Shown: in pieces, positions 10,701 to 20,100 of the stretch | How positions within the stretch are numbered: position 1 is the first letter of the stretch | Layout: every line of letters starts with the position of its first letter | From: Branchiostoma lanceolatum | Lineage: Eukaryota; Chordata; Leptocardii; Amphioxiformes; Branchiostomatidae | Direction: 5' to 3' | DNA length: 64,000 nt | NCBI RefSeq assembly: GCF_035083965.1 | Contig: NC_089724.1 | Coordinates: forward strand, 4,760,001-4,824,000 | Made by a program: the position numbers and the translations under genes | The notes under the pieces: generated by a model | Seen by the model: the letters and a program-made list of their open reading frames with translations, nothing else | Told to the model about the DNA's origin: nothing | Database searches by the model: none

Positions 10701-13700
10701 CATGGATAAATGATGCATTCGAAGCCCCACCTTTTTTTCAAGGTCGCCACAAACGATATGATACACATGTACTGACATGACATTGAATACAGAGAAGGTC
10801 TTACCTGCTGTCTTTGGGACAACGTCGGGTCGAAGCTGTAAAACAAATTGTGAAAACAATGTTAACACGATTGTATATTGTTGTACCATGAATATGTAAT
10901 GATATATGTTGATATAGTCATTAGGACTCAAATGACTGTGTATCTCTGTTATATTGTATCTGACCCTTACCTCTTCCCTCATGACCTCATTGAAAAGCGG
11001 CCTGCGTGCCGATTTGAGCTTATCATGAATAGGTTCAAACGAACAAACAAACAAACAAACATACAAACTAACAAACAAACAACCTTGTTAGGCATAATCG
11101 AACTTTTAGCTATGTATTGTAGTTATGTGTTTCGGTGGGTTAGATACAGGTCACCGAGAACTGGTATTCTATACACAGAGTATTAACATTCATTAATAAT
11201 TCATAACGATACGCTTTAAGGTAAAGTACAGCCTTTAGTTTTCTACTTCTTCTACTACGCACACGTATGAACGGGCCCTTACATTGCAATCTTTATTGAC
11301 ACAACAAAAGTACAGCGACTCTCGTAAGGTGTACTTAATCTATACATACATACATACATACATACATGCCAACAAACAAAGTTCATACTAATGAGTTTGC
11401 TTATATACAATCATATGGAATAGGGCAACATATTGAAATTTAGCGTGTCGTATACTTATACATTAATTGTTCTAATGTCCGAACATTCTTTGATGTATAT
11501 ACCTATTTGAACACAGTAAGGATTATCTCCTCTCAGTATGTAATCAAATCTATCAACAGAATGGAGCGTATTGAATTCACTTGAACAAGTGGAAATAAAG
11601 GTGAACGGCTTAGAGCGTTTATCTTCATATCTTGAACAATTCATGATAAAGTGACGTTCGTCTTCAATTTCATTTGGGCAGAATGGACAAAACCACTGGG
11701 CTCGATCAGTGACCTGCGAACATTGACTGATCCATAAAAATCGCGCGGTGGCGGAGAGAACACCGGCGTAAAACACCTGCCGACACATGATGCCTTTTGT
11801 GTACTCTCCAAGCAGAGGTTGGTGGAGAAGACTGCGATTTTTATCATATGCCCCGTTTTCTCAGTCGGCCCTCTTAACCAACAGCGGCTAGCGATGGACC
11901 CTCTATAAAACTATTTCCGCTACCAATCCACAGATTGCTGAAATTAGGGAGACGGGGAGGTTTAACCTCTGACCTGGAACAGCGGTTGGTGGAGAGCGCT
12001 GACAGGAAACGGGGCAAATGATAAAAAGGTCAGAGTCTTCTCCACCAACCTCTGCTTGGAGAGTACTTTTGTGCTCGCAGACTCGTCGGATGGCCTATTT
12101 TTCTTCTGTGTGACCCTTAAGTACAGCTCTCTGTTCACTGTTATATTCTATTCTATAAAATGTTAGAAAAAACGTTTTTTGAACACGTCAAAAGTCAATT
12201 TCTCTCTTTACAATAGGTCAAAGAATATATTAACTTCTACCGAATTTGAAACTTTCGTCCTAGTAAACTACAAACGGAAGCTCCTTTTTTGGATCCTCGC
12301 CAAGTTAGCTAATACATGCACAAAAGCTTTTGACGGACTGAGGCCCCGTGTTGGGTCGATAGTTACGGACTTCCTTATATGGCACTGGTTGTTCTGGTTT
12401 AGCTGCTGACCCATAATTGAGACCTTTCACGTTTCAGCACTCATTAATTTCAGTCTGGGCATTTGACACCAAAGAAAGATAGATAATTCTGAAGACGCAC
12501 AGTATAAGCGCAAGCCGTACTGATTATATTAAAGCCGCGCACGCCAACAACTATACGAAACATTTTTTTCCAAGACAAAAGTACACCAGACAAGCCTGGT
12601 TCACAATCTTTCGTTACGTGAACGAACTAAGGTCTTAAAAGACCTATCATGCGAAAAACCGATAGACCCACTTTGAATCGACTAGCACAAACCCTGTGAC
12701 TCCGTTTCGCTGTTAACAGCCCCCTTCACTGGTGACCAGAGGCTGTGACCGTGCGGCGACCGTGCGGCGACCGTGCGGCGACCTTTGAGCGACCAAAGAT
12801 TTCACAGACAGCTCAACGAATTTCATAGATAAGAACGAATCTCTTTTTCGTCTTGTATGTTTTGTAGTATTCTAAATCATACTTTTACATGGCACATCAT
12901 ATACGGTTCCAATGATTCCAGCCAAGGGTAACACAAATCCAATCTTGGTCGCTGCACGGTTGCTCAGCGATCGCTGTGGAGTGAAACGGGTGATTGAAGA
13001 ATTAATGGCTGGGCGTTGGGGCTCGCCTGCGGCTATGTAGACGCCGGTTATCAAAAGGCCCGCCTTGTCACTACAGTACAGACATATAATGTAATGGAAA
13101 ATTCCACCCATGTCTAAGACACTACAACACACGTAGACTTTTTTTTGCTATCTTAGTGCTCCATAGATACCTCATTAGGCATATTGAAAGCATTGGTTAT
13201 ACAGTAGTGAGATGACCATCGTTCTTGACATTCCTTGTTGCAGGATTCTCAGAGAGGCTTTGGCCAACACAAAACGCTGATCTACGGCCACCTTGTGCGT
13301 CACAATGCAGCTGAATGTTGTACCTGAAACGCCCACATTTTGGTGTAGCGAACCTTACGTTAGCAGGGCATTGACAAGAAGACAACATTTCGCCGTGGAC
13401 TACCATCGGTCTGGACGGCAGTATTGTCAGTTTGCATGCCCGCCCTTGCGTCAAATGTCTACACAATGCAGCTGAAATTTGCACGACACACGCCCACCGT
13501 TAATTTGCTATCGCAGACCAAAATCCTACGACCAAAATGACCAAGGCATTAACAAGAGGACGACATTTCTCCATGGACTACCATGCTCTGGACGGAAGTA
13601 TTGTCAGTTTGCATACACGCCCTTGCGTCCAATGTCTACACAATGAATTTTGTACCACTCAGTCTTACCTTAAACGCACAGAATCACTATCGTATCGCAC

Positions 13701-13925
13701 GACCAAGTTGATCAGGGCATTAGAAAGATAGGCGACGTTTCGGAATGGACTACCATGATCAGTATGCATTGTCTCCTCGCATGCACGCCATTTCGACAGT
13801 ATCTACTCAAGACATAATTCAAAGAAAAAAAGATTATAACCAATATAGATCATCACCTCCATGACGACACGACCCAGGGGTTGTCCGTCGGCCGTGATGT
13901 CGAAGTAGACCCGTGGAAGAGCCAT
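7731..13925 (-). CDS. ppia: Cyclophilin A-type peptidyl-prolyl cis-trans isomerase, five exons
   Basis: Coding exons, 5' to 3' on the minus strand: 13925-13857, 10835-10805, 10140-9961, 9461-9380 and 7869-7731. All introns are GT-AG, phases join, and the sum is 501 bases (166 aa plus stop). The start [10 protein letters not shown] matches the cyclophilin N-terminus with no signal or transit peptide, which argues for a cytosolic/nuclear PPIA-type enzyme. Active-site features are visible: [15 protein letters not shown] (Arg, Phe and Gln of the catalytic pocket), [14 protein letters not shown], and [12 protein letters not shown] with the cyclosporin-contacting Trp and the His. The end [11 protein letters not shown] is typical. 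Length equals the family norm of about 165 aa. The known reaction is cis-trans isomerisation of Xaa-Pro bonds. Introns 1 to 4 are crowded with SINEs, MITEs and a LINE fragment. Product call very secure; paralogue within the A-type group less so. Confidence 0.95.
8020..8262 (-). repeat. tRNA-derived SINE in cyclophilin intron 4
   Basis: Read on the minus strand it starts with a tRNA-like head (ggggtcgtgtggcg, then the B box gggttcgaatcctg). It continues through the body gggcac/aaaggcactttacacgac, and ends near the gcgacagttcc and gcttgc..gagcaaata motifs. It is the same element as 57050-57345, which is in the opposite orientation. Confidence 0.8.
8335..8420. repeat. MITE family A fragment
   Basis: Contains caactggataaaattttgaa and cagacgttttagac followed by tttcgtcagtgact, matching one arm and the loop of the 347-487 element. 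The second arm is missing. Confidence 0.55.
8560..8965 (-). repeat. tRNA-derived SINE split by a nested palindromic MITE
   Basis: The SINE body (tattggaaggcgg.., ccccaaccaaagtcaggtac, gggaaagtcgtgt) runs to about 8690. It resumes at 8900 (cccaagaacacaac) and ends in the reversed B box ggattcgaacccgtg near 8933-8946. The 209 bases between are a foreign MITE (8691-8899). Confidence 0.75.
8691..8899. mobile_element. Palindromic MITE, family C, inserted in a SINE
   Basis: Ends are ttatgctagggtcaaattt and aaatgtgaccctagcataa, followed inward by mirror-image ggggcccggccgggc / gcccggccgggcccc blocks. A full related copy is at 55727-55929 and a single arm at 48148-48230. It interrupts the SINE at 8560-8965, so it moved after that SINE did. 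Confidence 0.8.
8991..9353. repeat. Long-hairpin MITE, family D (copy 1)
   Basis: Outer ends ccgaccaatca and tgattggtcgg are inverted. The inner arms pair over more than 100 bases: ggtggaaggtgtcagcttcc with its complement, attgacaattttggcacttt with its complement, and gaatccgcccgcgatttaac with its complement. The left arm lacks a block that the right arm keeps (taacgcaagttagaaagcg). It lies in cyclophilin intron 4. The second copy is at 31351-31786. Confidence 0.8.
10155..10338 (+). repeat. LINE-like 3' tail in cyclophilin intron 2
   Basis: The stretch ends in ccaataaatacataaaataa after a gccctggctgaacc block. This resembles the short A/T-rich tail of CR1/L2-type elements and the 3' end of the inner LINE at 51821. 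No coding remnant is readable, so this is a weak call. Confidence 0.35.
10362..10533. repeat. Palindromic MITE, family E
   Basis: About 40 bases at each end are inverted: ttccccagtataatacactc.. and ..gagtgtattatactggggg, extending through ctgtatatctaaactgtgcatac. The central 85 bases are single copy. It lies in cyclophilin intron 2. Confidence 0.8.
11280..12110 (-). pseudogene. 5'-truncated LINE, C-terminal ORF tail, interrupted by a MITE
   Basis: The minus frame 11788-11456 encodes the end of a LINE reverse-transcriptase ORF with a [20 protein letters not shown] Cys/His tail. The frame resumes across the MITE at 11805-12062: the coding sense continues at 12067 upward (..GHPTSLRAQ). The 3' tail near 11280-11370 contains a caatctttattgacacaac motif and an (ATAC)n run. 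The same 3' end is seen at 49737-49870. The element lacks the endonuclease and catalytic RT parts. It lies in cyclophilin intron 1. Confidence 0.65.
11805..12062. mobile_element. Hairpin MITE with GTAC target duplication, inserted in a LINE
   Basis: Ends tctccaagcagaggttggtg and caccaacctctgcttggaga are perfect inverted repeats, and pairing continues through the gccccgtttt / aaacggggc blocks. It is flanked by GTAC at 11801-11804 and 12063-12066. Removing the element and one GTAC restores the LINE reading frame, which confirms the boundaries. Confidence 0.82.
13300..13815. repeat. Three divergent tandem copies of about 172 bp beside cyclophilin exon 1
   Basis: Shared anchors are gcattgacaagaagac / gcattaacaagaggac / gcattagaaagatagg, then acatttc..atggactaccat, then gtattgtcagtttgcat and acgcccttgcgtc..atgtctac. 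The last copy ends about 40 bases before the intron-1 donor of the cyclophilin gene. No coding sense was found. Confidence 0.7.
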
Positions 13926-14231
13926 GTTTTCTGCTCGATTTTTTTAGTGGGTGGGTGAAAGAAAGGTGCGCCTCGTGTAGCGTCCTATGCCTCGTGCTTC
14001 GCTGGTTGCACACGGAAAGGAATGTTGCACTGTGACCCCTGCACAATTGACTGAGCAACCGGTGAGCTGGCGCATCACAATGGTTAAAGTTGGAATCAAT
14101 CCGCCTCTTATGTGAACCTTAACACAGCTTAGTCTACATACATATTCAATGAACATACTGCGTATTCAGGACCCCGACGTCTGCTCTGAATTCAACTGGC
14201 TCCACTACCATACATTACTTCACCCAAGCAG

Positions 14232-14700
14232 TTGCAAAAGAATTGTTTAAATAAGGGTATAGAAATGAAAATAAGTATGTTCACGTACTGTAGAGATAGG
14301 GCAACTAGAACAACACGACAAAGCGAGTCTAACCTACCAATGGTCCATAAAGAAGTATATAGAAGGTCTATCTCCTACTCAGGTACTACTCTATGGAATA
14401 GTCTGACACCAAACTTGAGAAATACATTTAAAAATATGTTGGCTGTTGCGACGAGTAACTATGGATTGACTATGATTACCGAATATGGAAATGATGTTAT
14501 ATCGTCGACTTATCTTTATATGCTGAATATGATTATGGAATACTGATTGTAACGTTATCTTTGCAAAACAATTTATGTTCTATATTTTCCGATGGTATGT
14601 AAAAGGACCCCTGACCTCCTCCCTTGAACTCTTGAAAACGGCCTCGGCCGAATGAGTGTATCGATGTATACTTTAAAGGTTAAATAAAGGTTGAAAAAAA
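14232..14700 (+). pseudogene. LINE 3' end, plus strand
   Basis: A 104-residue forward frame (14232-14546) contains VHKEVYRRSISYSGTTLWNS, matching the usual C-terminus of jockey/CR1-group reverse transcriptases (..R-x-S-F-x-x-x-G-x-x-L-W-N-S-L-P..). It is followed by a tail with aaggttaaataaaggttg and a short A run at 14694-14700. Everything upstream of the last 100 residues is missing, as is usual for a 5'-truncated insertion. Confidence 0.6.
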
Positions 14701-14784
14701 TGTAACCTATAGATATGTATTATCATTCATGAGCAATTTCAGCCTCAAACAATGACAGATACCGTATGTGGTTCAGGGCAATTC

Positions 14785-14790
14785 TTTATT
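14785..14790 (-). other. Candidate polyadenylation signal for the BTB zinc-finger gene
   Basis: A canonical minus-strand AATAAA (tttatt on plus), located after the run of degenerate exon copies. It would imply a 2.4-kb 3' untranslated region containing the 15628-17180 array. Not supported by transcripts. Confidence 0.3.
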
Positions 14791-15627
14791 GAATAGTCCT
14801 CGTATGTACATGGATGGCCTGCGTTATTCACCTGTTACTAATCTTGCTATTTATCACAGTGGCATTGCACATAACATACAAACTTCTGTAACTTATCCCT
14901 TTATTCTCTGCTGGTAAATTTGGAGCATGAATGCACCTCCTGCATAATGAAGTTTAATACTACCTTTGTTAATGTCACACCAATTCAGTTGGTTCTCTAG
15001 TTCCACAAGAGTACTGCTGAACAGGAAGACCAACACGAAAGCATAGTCTGAATGAAGGGTCTGTACCTTGGTACATGGCGTTTCAAGGAGCAAATATATA
15101 TATCATATAGTTAGGCTTAAGCTCTCCTCACAGCACTATATTTGTACTCTTGATAAACTTTATCTAACTGTCCCAGAACCAAGTAAACAAATTGGCATAT
15201 AGCCTGACAGCACATTAATAATACTGGTGTCTTTTCCTGTATTTACAGCTCCTGCGCAAAAACATAGCATACTACTATATAAAACAATGGAAAACAATCT
15301 AAAATGAAAAACAATCTAAAAGTCACCACTAGAATTACCATTGATCCTAGTTGGTAATTGGTTCCTAGTTCATTTTCGTCTTCCATGGCAGTGTTCTGGC
15401 ATCCATTTACAGACCACAGCCCCAAGGCAAAAACTATGTTTTCCACATGGGTACTCTAGTCAGATTATGCTATACAGAAGACAGTTCCAACTTCCAAGGC
15501 ATGTCATAATTCAGTAATAGCACCTGTGAAAATACAATGGTGACATGAAATACAGTAAATGTTTTGGTAAGTGGCCTTTGGGTCTTGTCACCCCGACCAC
15601 CGAGTAAAAAAAAAAGAAAAAAAGAAA

Positions 15628-17180
15628 TCTAGTCCGTGACTTGGCCCATTTTCTGGGCCATTCCCACAGTCGTCCATGGGGGTGTTCTGGTCTATGCTTA
15701 ATGAGGACAGTACCAAGGCATGTCGTAATTCAGTGACTGCACATACGCAACTAAAACTTTAAAAAACTATTCCTCCATGAAAGCAAAAGTCCAGAACTCT
15801 AGTCCATGGCTTGTTCTTGATGTACCCCATCATCTATGTCATTTCCACTGTCTTTCATGGGGTGTTCTAATCTACATTTACAGACAACAGATACAAGGCA
15901 AAAACTACATTATAGTTTAGTACAAGTTCCAAGGAATGTCAGAATTCAGTCACATGTACCGTATGTGCAAATAAAACTAACAATACAGCACAAGTCCAGC
16001 TCTTTAGTCCATGGCCTGTTCTTGCTGTACCCCATCATCTGGGCCATTCCCACCGTCTTTAATGGGGTGTTTTTATCTACATTTACAGACCCCAGTTCCA
16101 CGGCAAAAACTATGTTATAATGTTGTAATTTAGTTCCAAGGAATGTCAGAATTTAGTTATTGCATAATTGTTATATACAATGTACCGTATGTGCAAATAA
16201 AACTGTAACGATACAGTGCAAGTCCATATCTCTAGTCCATGGCCTGTTCTTGCTGTACCCCATCTTCTGGGCCATTCCCACTCTCTTCAGTAGGGGTCCG
16301 CTCTGGTCCACGATAACAGAAAACAGTTCAAAGGCCTGTCATAATTCAGTAACCGCACATGTGGTCCGTATCTCTAGTCCATGGCCTGTTCTTGCTATAC
16401 CCCATCTTCCGGGCCATTCCCACTTTCTTCCATGGGGGTGTTCTGGTCCACAATAACAGGTGACAGCTCCAAGGCAGGTCAGATAAATTCATATTTGATA
16501 CAAATATTACAGTAAATAATATAGTACAAGTCCAGAACTCTAGTCCATGGCCTGTTCTTGCTGTATCCCATCCCCCGGGCCATTCCCACTGTCTTCCATG
16601 GGGGTGTCCTGGTCCACGATAACAGAAAACAGTTCAAAGGCCTGTCATAATTCAGTAACCGCACATGTGGTCCGTATCTCTAGTCCATGGCCTGTTCTTG
16701 CTATACCCCATCTTCCGGGCCATTCCCACTTTCTTCCATGGGGGTGTTCTGGTCCACAATAACAGGTGACAGCTCCAAGGCAGGTCAGATAAATTTATAT
16801 TGGATACAAATATTACAGTAAATAATACAGTACAAGTCCATTTCTCTAGTCCATGGCCTGTTCTTGCTGTAGTCCATCTTCTGGGCCATTCCCACTCTCT
16901 TCTATGCATGGGGGTGTTCTGGTCCGCGATAACAGACAACAGTTCAAAGGCATGTCATGATTCAGTGACCGCACATGTGCAAATACAACTTGGACAAAGC
17001 AAAAGTCCATCCCTCTAGTCCATGGCTTGTTCTTGTTGTACCCCATCTTCCGGGACATTCCCACTTTCTTCCATGGGGGTGTTCTGGTCCACAATAACAG
17101 GTGACAGCTCCAAGGCAGGTCATATAAATTTATATTTGATTCAAATATTACAGTAAATAATACAGTATAAGTCCATCTCT
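15628..17180 (-). repeat. Array of about nine degenerate copies of the zinc-finger gene's last-exon end
   Basis: Copies anchor on the motif tagtccatggcctgttcttg at about 15628 (most diverged), 15801, 16005, 16232, 16374, 16540, 16679, 16847 and 17016. The genuine copy is at 17181. Read on minus they encode variants of TPMEESGNGPEDGVQQEQ followed by AMD and a stop. Each also carries a downstream block (acaataacaggtgacagctcc or aacagaaaacagttcaaagg). Spacing is 140-225 bp and some neighbours form dimers. They lie immediately downstream of the real stop, so they are probably transcribed as 3' untranslated sequence. Confidence 0.8.
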
Positions 17181-20100
17181 CTAGTCCATGGCCTGTTCTT
17201 GTTGTACCCCATCTCCCGGGCCATTCCCACTGTCTTCCATGGGGGTGGTCTGGTCCGCGCCAACAGACGACAGTTCCGAGGGGGACGCCATGTTCACACT
17301 CTGCGTGGCGAGGCTCTGCGGTGGGCCCTCCCCGTCCGGACCCTGGGCCTCGACCAGCTCGGCGTCGTGCTTGATCTTCATGTGGTTGCGCAGCCCCGCC
17401 ACGGTGGCGTAGCGGTAGTGGCAGATCTTGCACGTCATGGGAGACCTGCAAGGTCATATGTTTTGTCATCAGGTTGGTAAGTCACCGAATTAAAAAAAAT
17501 ACTCTTTTTACACAACCAAGGTTAGTGATTTGTCCAACCGACGTTTCGGTGACCATCTGTCATGCCACCTTCATCAAGGCAATTTTGACTGGTTCACATT
17601 ACACTGCAGCACAGGTGTCGCTGGAAATAGATGCGTTCCCAAATACAAAGTATTTACATAATACACTGTTACAGAGAACGACATCCACAATAAAGCACAA
17701 ACAAACAAACAAACAAACAAACAAACAAACAAACAAACAGACCCGCCCATGTGCCGCATGACGTGCATCTTGAGGTTCTTCTTGTGGGTGAACTTGCGGC
17801 CGCAGATGTCGCACTTGTGGGGCTTCTCCGCCAGGTGCAGCAGCATGTGGTCCTTCAGGACGTCCATCCGCGCAAACGACTTGCCGCACACCTGGGCCGA
17901 GAAAAGGAGGAGAAAATTATGGCATTTCATATCTAATAATTTAGCTCAAGTGTTCATCTACAGAGCGTACTGGACATCTCTGAATGCCTCTTGCGTTGCA
18001 CAACGTGGGAGTCTCTAGTGTAAGTCCAAGAGTAAGTCGAAGTGTTCTGTCTTCTGTCCGCCTACCACATTAAAACCATCGTGAACACTCCATTTCCTTC
18101 CTACTGCAAAATTAAATCCCCTGCTTTTACAGTAACTTGGCTCAGGTATCCATTTCTATTTTTTGTATAGAGGAAAAAGTGGTCCTTCAGGACATCCATC
18201 CGTGCAAACGACTTGCCGCACACCTGGGCCGAGAAAGGGAGGAGAAAATCATGACATTTCAAATCTAATAAAAGGTAAAGGCAGTCCCATAGCCTTTTTG
18301 AGGCTATAAGGGCAGTGGATTGTTATCTACAGTATCTGGGCTACAGTATTGGAAGGCGGGGCCCAACCCTTTCCTTCCATCGTCATTTACCTCCCCAACC
18401 AATGTCAGGTACCCATTTTTACACTTGGGTAGAGTGAAGAAAGTCGTGTAGAGTGCCTTTTCCAAGGCCACAATATTAAGCATGTTCACTTTAAGCATCT
18501 GAACCTGATACCGATCTATACATATCAACGTTTTATAGATTTATCACCTATATCATGACAATTAGGAGATAGTGTCATGTGATTGGCTTGCTCCTAACCT
18601 ATCAGGAAGCTGGATTTGAAACATTTCTGACCTGACACACGTGTCGTCTCCACATGGAGTGGTTGTGCATGTGGCGCTGCAGGCTGGACTTCCAGGTGAA
18701 GGTACTGTCGCACACCGGACAGGCGTAGTACACCTTACCGAGGTCGTCTGTACGCTTCGCTGTGCCAGGGACCTGGGAGTGACGTACAGAATAACAAGCA
18801 AGCCTGTTAAAGTACAGGTGAAGGTACTGTCGCACACCGGACAGGCATAGTACACCTTACCAAGGTCGTCTATTCGCTTCGCTGTGCCAGGGACCTGGGA
18901 GTGATGAACAGGAGAACAAGCAAGCCTGTTAAAGTCCAGTTCCAGTTGAAGGTACTGTCGCACACCGGACAGGCGTAGTGCACCTTACCCAGGTCGTCTG
19001 TTCGCTTCGCTGTGCCAGGGACCTGGGGATGACATACAGAATAACAAGCAAGCCTGTTAAAGTACAGGTGAAGGTACATATGCACACCGGACAGGCGTAG
19101 TACACCTTACCGAGGTCATCTGTACGCTTCGCTGTGCCAGGGACCTGGGGATGACGTACAGAATAACAAACAAGCCTGTTAAAGTACAGGTGAAGGTACT
19201 GTCGCACACCGGACAGGCGTAGTACACCTTACCGAGGTCGTCTGTACGCTTCGCTGTGCCAGGGACCTGGGGATGACGTACAGAATAACAAACAAGCCTG
19301 TTAAAGTACAGGTGAAGGTACTGTCGCACACCGGACAGGCGTAGTACACCTTACCAAGGTCGTCTGTACGCTTCGCTGTGCCAGGGACCTGGGAGTGACA
19401 AACAGGAGAACAAGGAAGCCTGTTAAAGTACATATGAAGGTACTGTTGCACACCGGACAGGCGTAGTACACCTTACCGAGGTCGTCTGTACGCTTCGCTG
19501 TGCCAGGGACCTGGGGATGACGTACAGAATAACAAACAAGCCTGTTAAAGTACAGTTCCAGGTGAAGGTACTGTCGCACACCGGACAGGCGTAGTACACC
19601 TTACCAAGGTCGTCTGTACGCTTCGCTGTGCCAGGGACCTGGGAGTGATGTACAGGAGAACAAGCAAGCCTGTTAAAGTACAGGTGAAGGTACTGTCGCA
19701 CACCGGATAGGCGTAGTACACCTTACCGAGGTCGTCTGTACGCTTTGCCGTGCCAGGGACCTGGGAGTGATGAACAGGAGAACAAGGAAGCCTGTTAAAG
19801 TACAGGTGAAGGTACTGTCACACACCGGACAGGCGTAGTACACCTTACCGAGGTCGTCTGTACGCTTCGCTGTGCCAGGGACCTGGGGATGTCGTACGGA
19901 ATAATAAACAAGCTTGTTAAAGTACAGGTGAAGGTACTGTCGCACACCGGATAGGCGTAGTACGAGACACAAGATGATTTTATTGGACATCGCAGTGATG
20001 TGTTGAATTAAAACCAAATTAAGGTTGTCCGTATGCTTCGCTGTGCCAGGCACCTGGGCATGACATACAGAACAACAAATAAGGTAGGGTTAGGGTTAGT

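Noticed and set aside
18773-20060. Idea that the array is a run of ten real zinc fingers
   Set aside because: Each unit stops before the histidines and runs into intron sequence with a frame-breaking period, so it cannot encode a polydactyl protein.
15628-20060. CRISPR-like array
   Set aside because: Units are full-length tandem copies with no unique spacers, in a eukaryotic gene.
20084-20100. Telomere-like gggttagggtta
   Set aside because: Only two units. It is interstitial chance sequence or a relic at most.
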